A stretch of DNA of 64,000 bases. Origin: Terrilactibacillus sp. S3-3 (lineage in GTDB: Bacteria > Bacillota > Bacilli > Bacillales > Sporolactobacillaceae). Shown here piece by piece: positions 63,125-64,000 of this stretch; position 1 is the first letter of the stretch; every line of letters starts with the position of its first letter. The DNA lies in NCBI GenBank assembly GCA_030437565.1, contig CP129291.1, forward strand, positions 1,798,001-1,862,000, read 5' to 3'. The notes under the pieces were generated by a model. That model was not told the origin of the DNA and did no database searches. It worked only from the letters and a program-made list of their open reading frames with translations. The translations under genes were made by a program, and so were the position numbers.

Positions 63125-63624
63125 CACGGCGACACCACGATTCGTTTATCTTTGTCATCCGGGTCATAAAGCGTGCCGTCATGCTTATATTTTTTAAGCA
63201 CAAAATGGGTTGTTGTCGAAATGACGCCGTCAATCGTCGACAATTTCTGTGACACAAAATGGGCCACTTCATTGACGGTTTTCCCTTCGATCACAACGGA
63301 CAGATCATACGTCCCGGACATCAAATAGACTGAATTGACCTCACTGTAGCGGTAAATCCTTTCAGCCACATCATTAAACCCGACGTCCCTTTTCGGCGTG
63401 ACCTTCACATCGATCATCGCGGTAACCCCGTGGTGGCCTTCCACTTTCGTCCAGTCAACAAGCGAGACATAGCGGACAATCACTTTTTCTTCCTCAAAGT
63501 TTTTTGATGATTTCATGTGTTTGTTCAACACTCAGATTTGTCATTTTTGCGATATCTTCATCAGATAACGGGCATCTTTTTCAAGAATTTCCGCTATTTC
63601 AATTTCAGTAGCTGTCAGTTTCAT
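63124..63624 (-). CDS. alaR: Lrp/AsnC-family regulator, AlaR-like (one frameshift)
   Basis: About 165 residues. N terminus MKLTATEIEIAEILEKDAR and the HTH AKMTNLSVEQTHEII, separated by a break near 63560; then the ligand-binding RAM domain VTAMIDVKVTPKRDVGFNDV, YLMSGTYDLSVVIEG and STTTHFVLKKYK. ATG 63624 follows GGGGGAAAG. It is translationally coupled to the aminotransferase and probably controls it. Confidence 0.87.
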
Positions 63625-63673
63625 CGTCTTTCCCCCTCCATGCTCCTTAAACCTTCTGTGGTGCATCTTCTTT

Positions 63674-63741
63674 ATTATATTACTACAGCCCACGCCTGAA
63701 AACGGCAAATCGGCAAGAATTTCAAGAAATCAGCCGTTTTC
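63674..63741 (-). promoter_or_regulatory. alaR promoter with overlapping inverted repeat
   Basis: Minus strand TTTTCA, 17 bases, TATAAT (63702 to 63674). A 9-base inverted repeat GAAAACGGC/GCCGTTTTC (63698-63741) overlaps the -35, a plausible autoregulatory site. The rest of 63742-63910 shows nothing I recognise. Confidence 0.45.
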
Positions 63742-63910
63742 AATCCGTGCGAAGGCCTGTTGAGATTCATTAAATTCAGGTTTTGCTTGTCTCTATTAAT
63801 CTTATCTTAATTCCAATTTTCCAGACGTCAAGTGAGGGTTCGGAGTGCTGGCTTCCAGGTAAGAGCTTTTTTCTCGAATTAAACATATCTTAACTTGATG
63901 ATTTCGCGTT

Positions 63911-64000
63911 TCATGGGTTTAACCTGTCGATGCACTCGGGCCGGCCGATCATCCAATTCATCACTTTCCGCTCGTACAGGAAAAAACAGACGCCGATCGT
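63911..64000 (-). CDS. C-terminal end of an unidentified, possibly membrane protein
   Basis: The frame is open from the right window edge to TGA at 63911. Twenty-nine residues are visible, starting with a hydrophobic stretch (TIGVCFFLYERKV) and ending GRPECIDRLNP. Too short to identify. Confidence 0.4.
   Translation of the reverse strand, partial: TIGVCFFLYERKVMNWMIGRPECIDRLNP

Overview
The window reads as chromosomal DNA of a Bacillaceae species (Firmicutes). Genes carry strong GGAGG-type ribosome-binding sites and many start with TTG or GTG. Several blocks match Bacillus gene neighbourhoods: the yngJ-yngE leucine/acyl-CoA cluster, scoA-scoB with a GntP permease, an S-box-controlled cysteine operon next to a YloB-type Ca2+ ATPase, an alaR-alaT pair, a WalR box, and above all a replication terminator protein gene (rtp). 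The species cannot be named from sequence alone.

Layout. 1-3.4 kb: chemoreceptor tail, azlC-azlD, pepF (opposite strand). 3.4-12.4 kb: TetR regulator and a nine-step leucine/isovaleryl-type acyl-CoA degradation operon (acyl-CoA dehydrogenase, acyl-CoA synthetase, biotin carboxylase, biotin carrier, HMG-CoA lyase, enoyl-CoA hydratase, carboxyltransferase). 12.8-21.8 kb: a coiled-coil protein, 3-hydroxybutyrate dehydrogenase, hydroxyacyl-CoA dehydrogenase plus thiolase, a sigma-54 activator, and permease-scoA-scoB. Two near-perfect sigma-54 promoters flank the activator, so this looks like a ketone-body regulon. HMG-CoA lyase in the first cluster makes acetoacetate, which the second cluster would activate and cleave. 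22.4-25.2 kb: a three-gene heme-dependent amine N-demethylase (DmmA/HODM-type) operon. 25.8-27.6 kb: GNAT acetyltransferase and XerS recombinase. 27.9-38.6 kb: accessory-looking terminus region with toxin-antitoxin genes and relics, xpt-pbuX, an IS256-family element, an acyl-CoA ligase and a nitronate monooxygenase. 39-48.7 kb: CorA, EXLDI protein, YerD-like protein, ArsR-SulP, Rtp, LysM-NlpC/P60 wall hydrolase, peroxiredoxin. 49-56.7 kb: S-box-controlled ferredoxin/APS reductase/ATP sulfurylase/APS kinase/sulfite reductase/siroheme operon. 56.8-64 kb: P-type Ca2+ ATPase, methyltransferase, DUF523, alaT-alaR.

The most coherent large-scale signal is a replication fork trap. A short motif (core CTATGTTCCAAATAAAC), resembling the B. 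subtilis Ter B-site, occurs near 3.7 and 12.65 kb on the plus strand and near 46.2, 47.9 and 49.0 kb on the minus strand. The 46.2 kb copy lies just upstream of rtp. The opposing orientations should admit forks into, and hold them in, the 12.7-46 kb interval. Genes are mostly on the plus strand left of 27.6 kb and mostly on the minus strand right of it, as expected at a terminus, and the XerS gene sits at the switch.

Quality caveat: roughly forty of the genes are broken by one or more frameshifts, many explained by one base too few or too many in a short run, and some A/T runs inside genes are lengthened to 11-13 bases. Universally conserved genes are hit as often as accessory ones, so most of these are probably sequencing or assembly errors. 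I give such genes their reconstructed full extent and state the break points.
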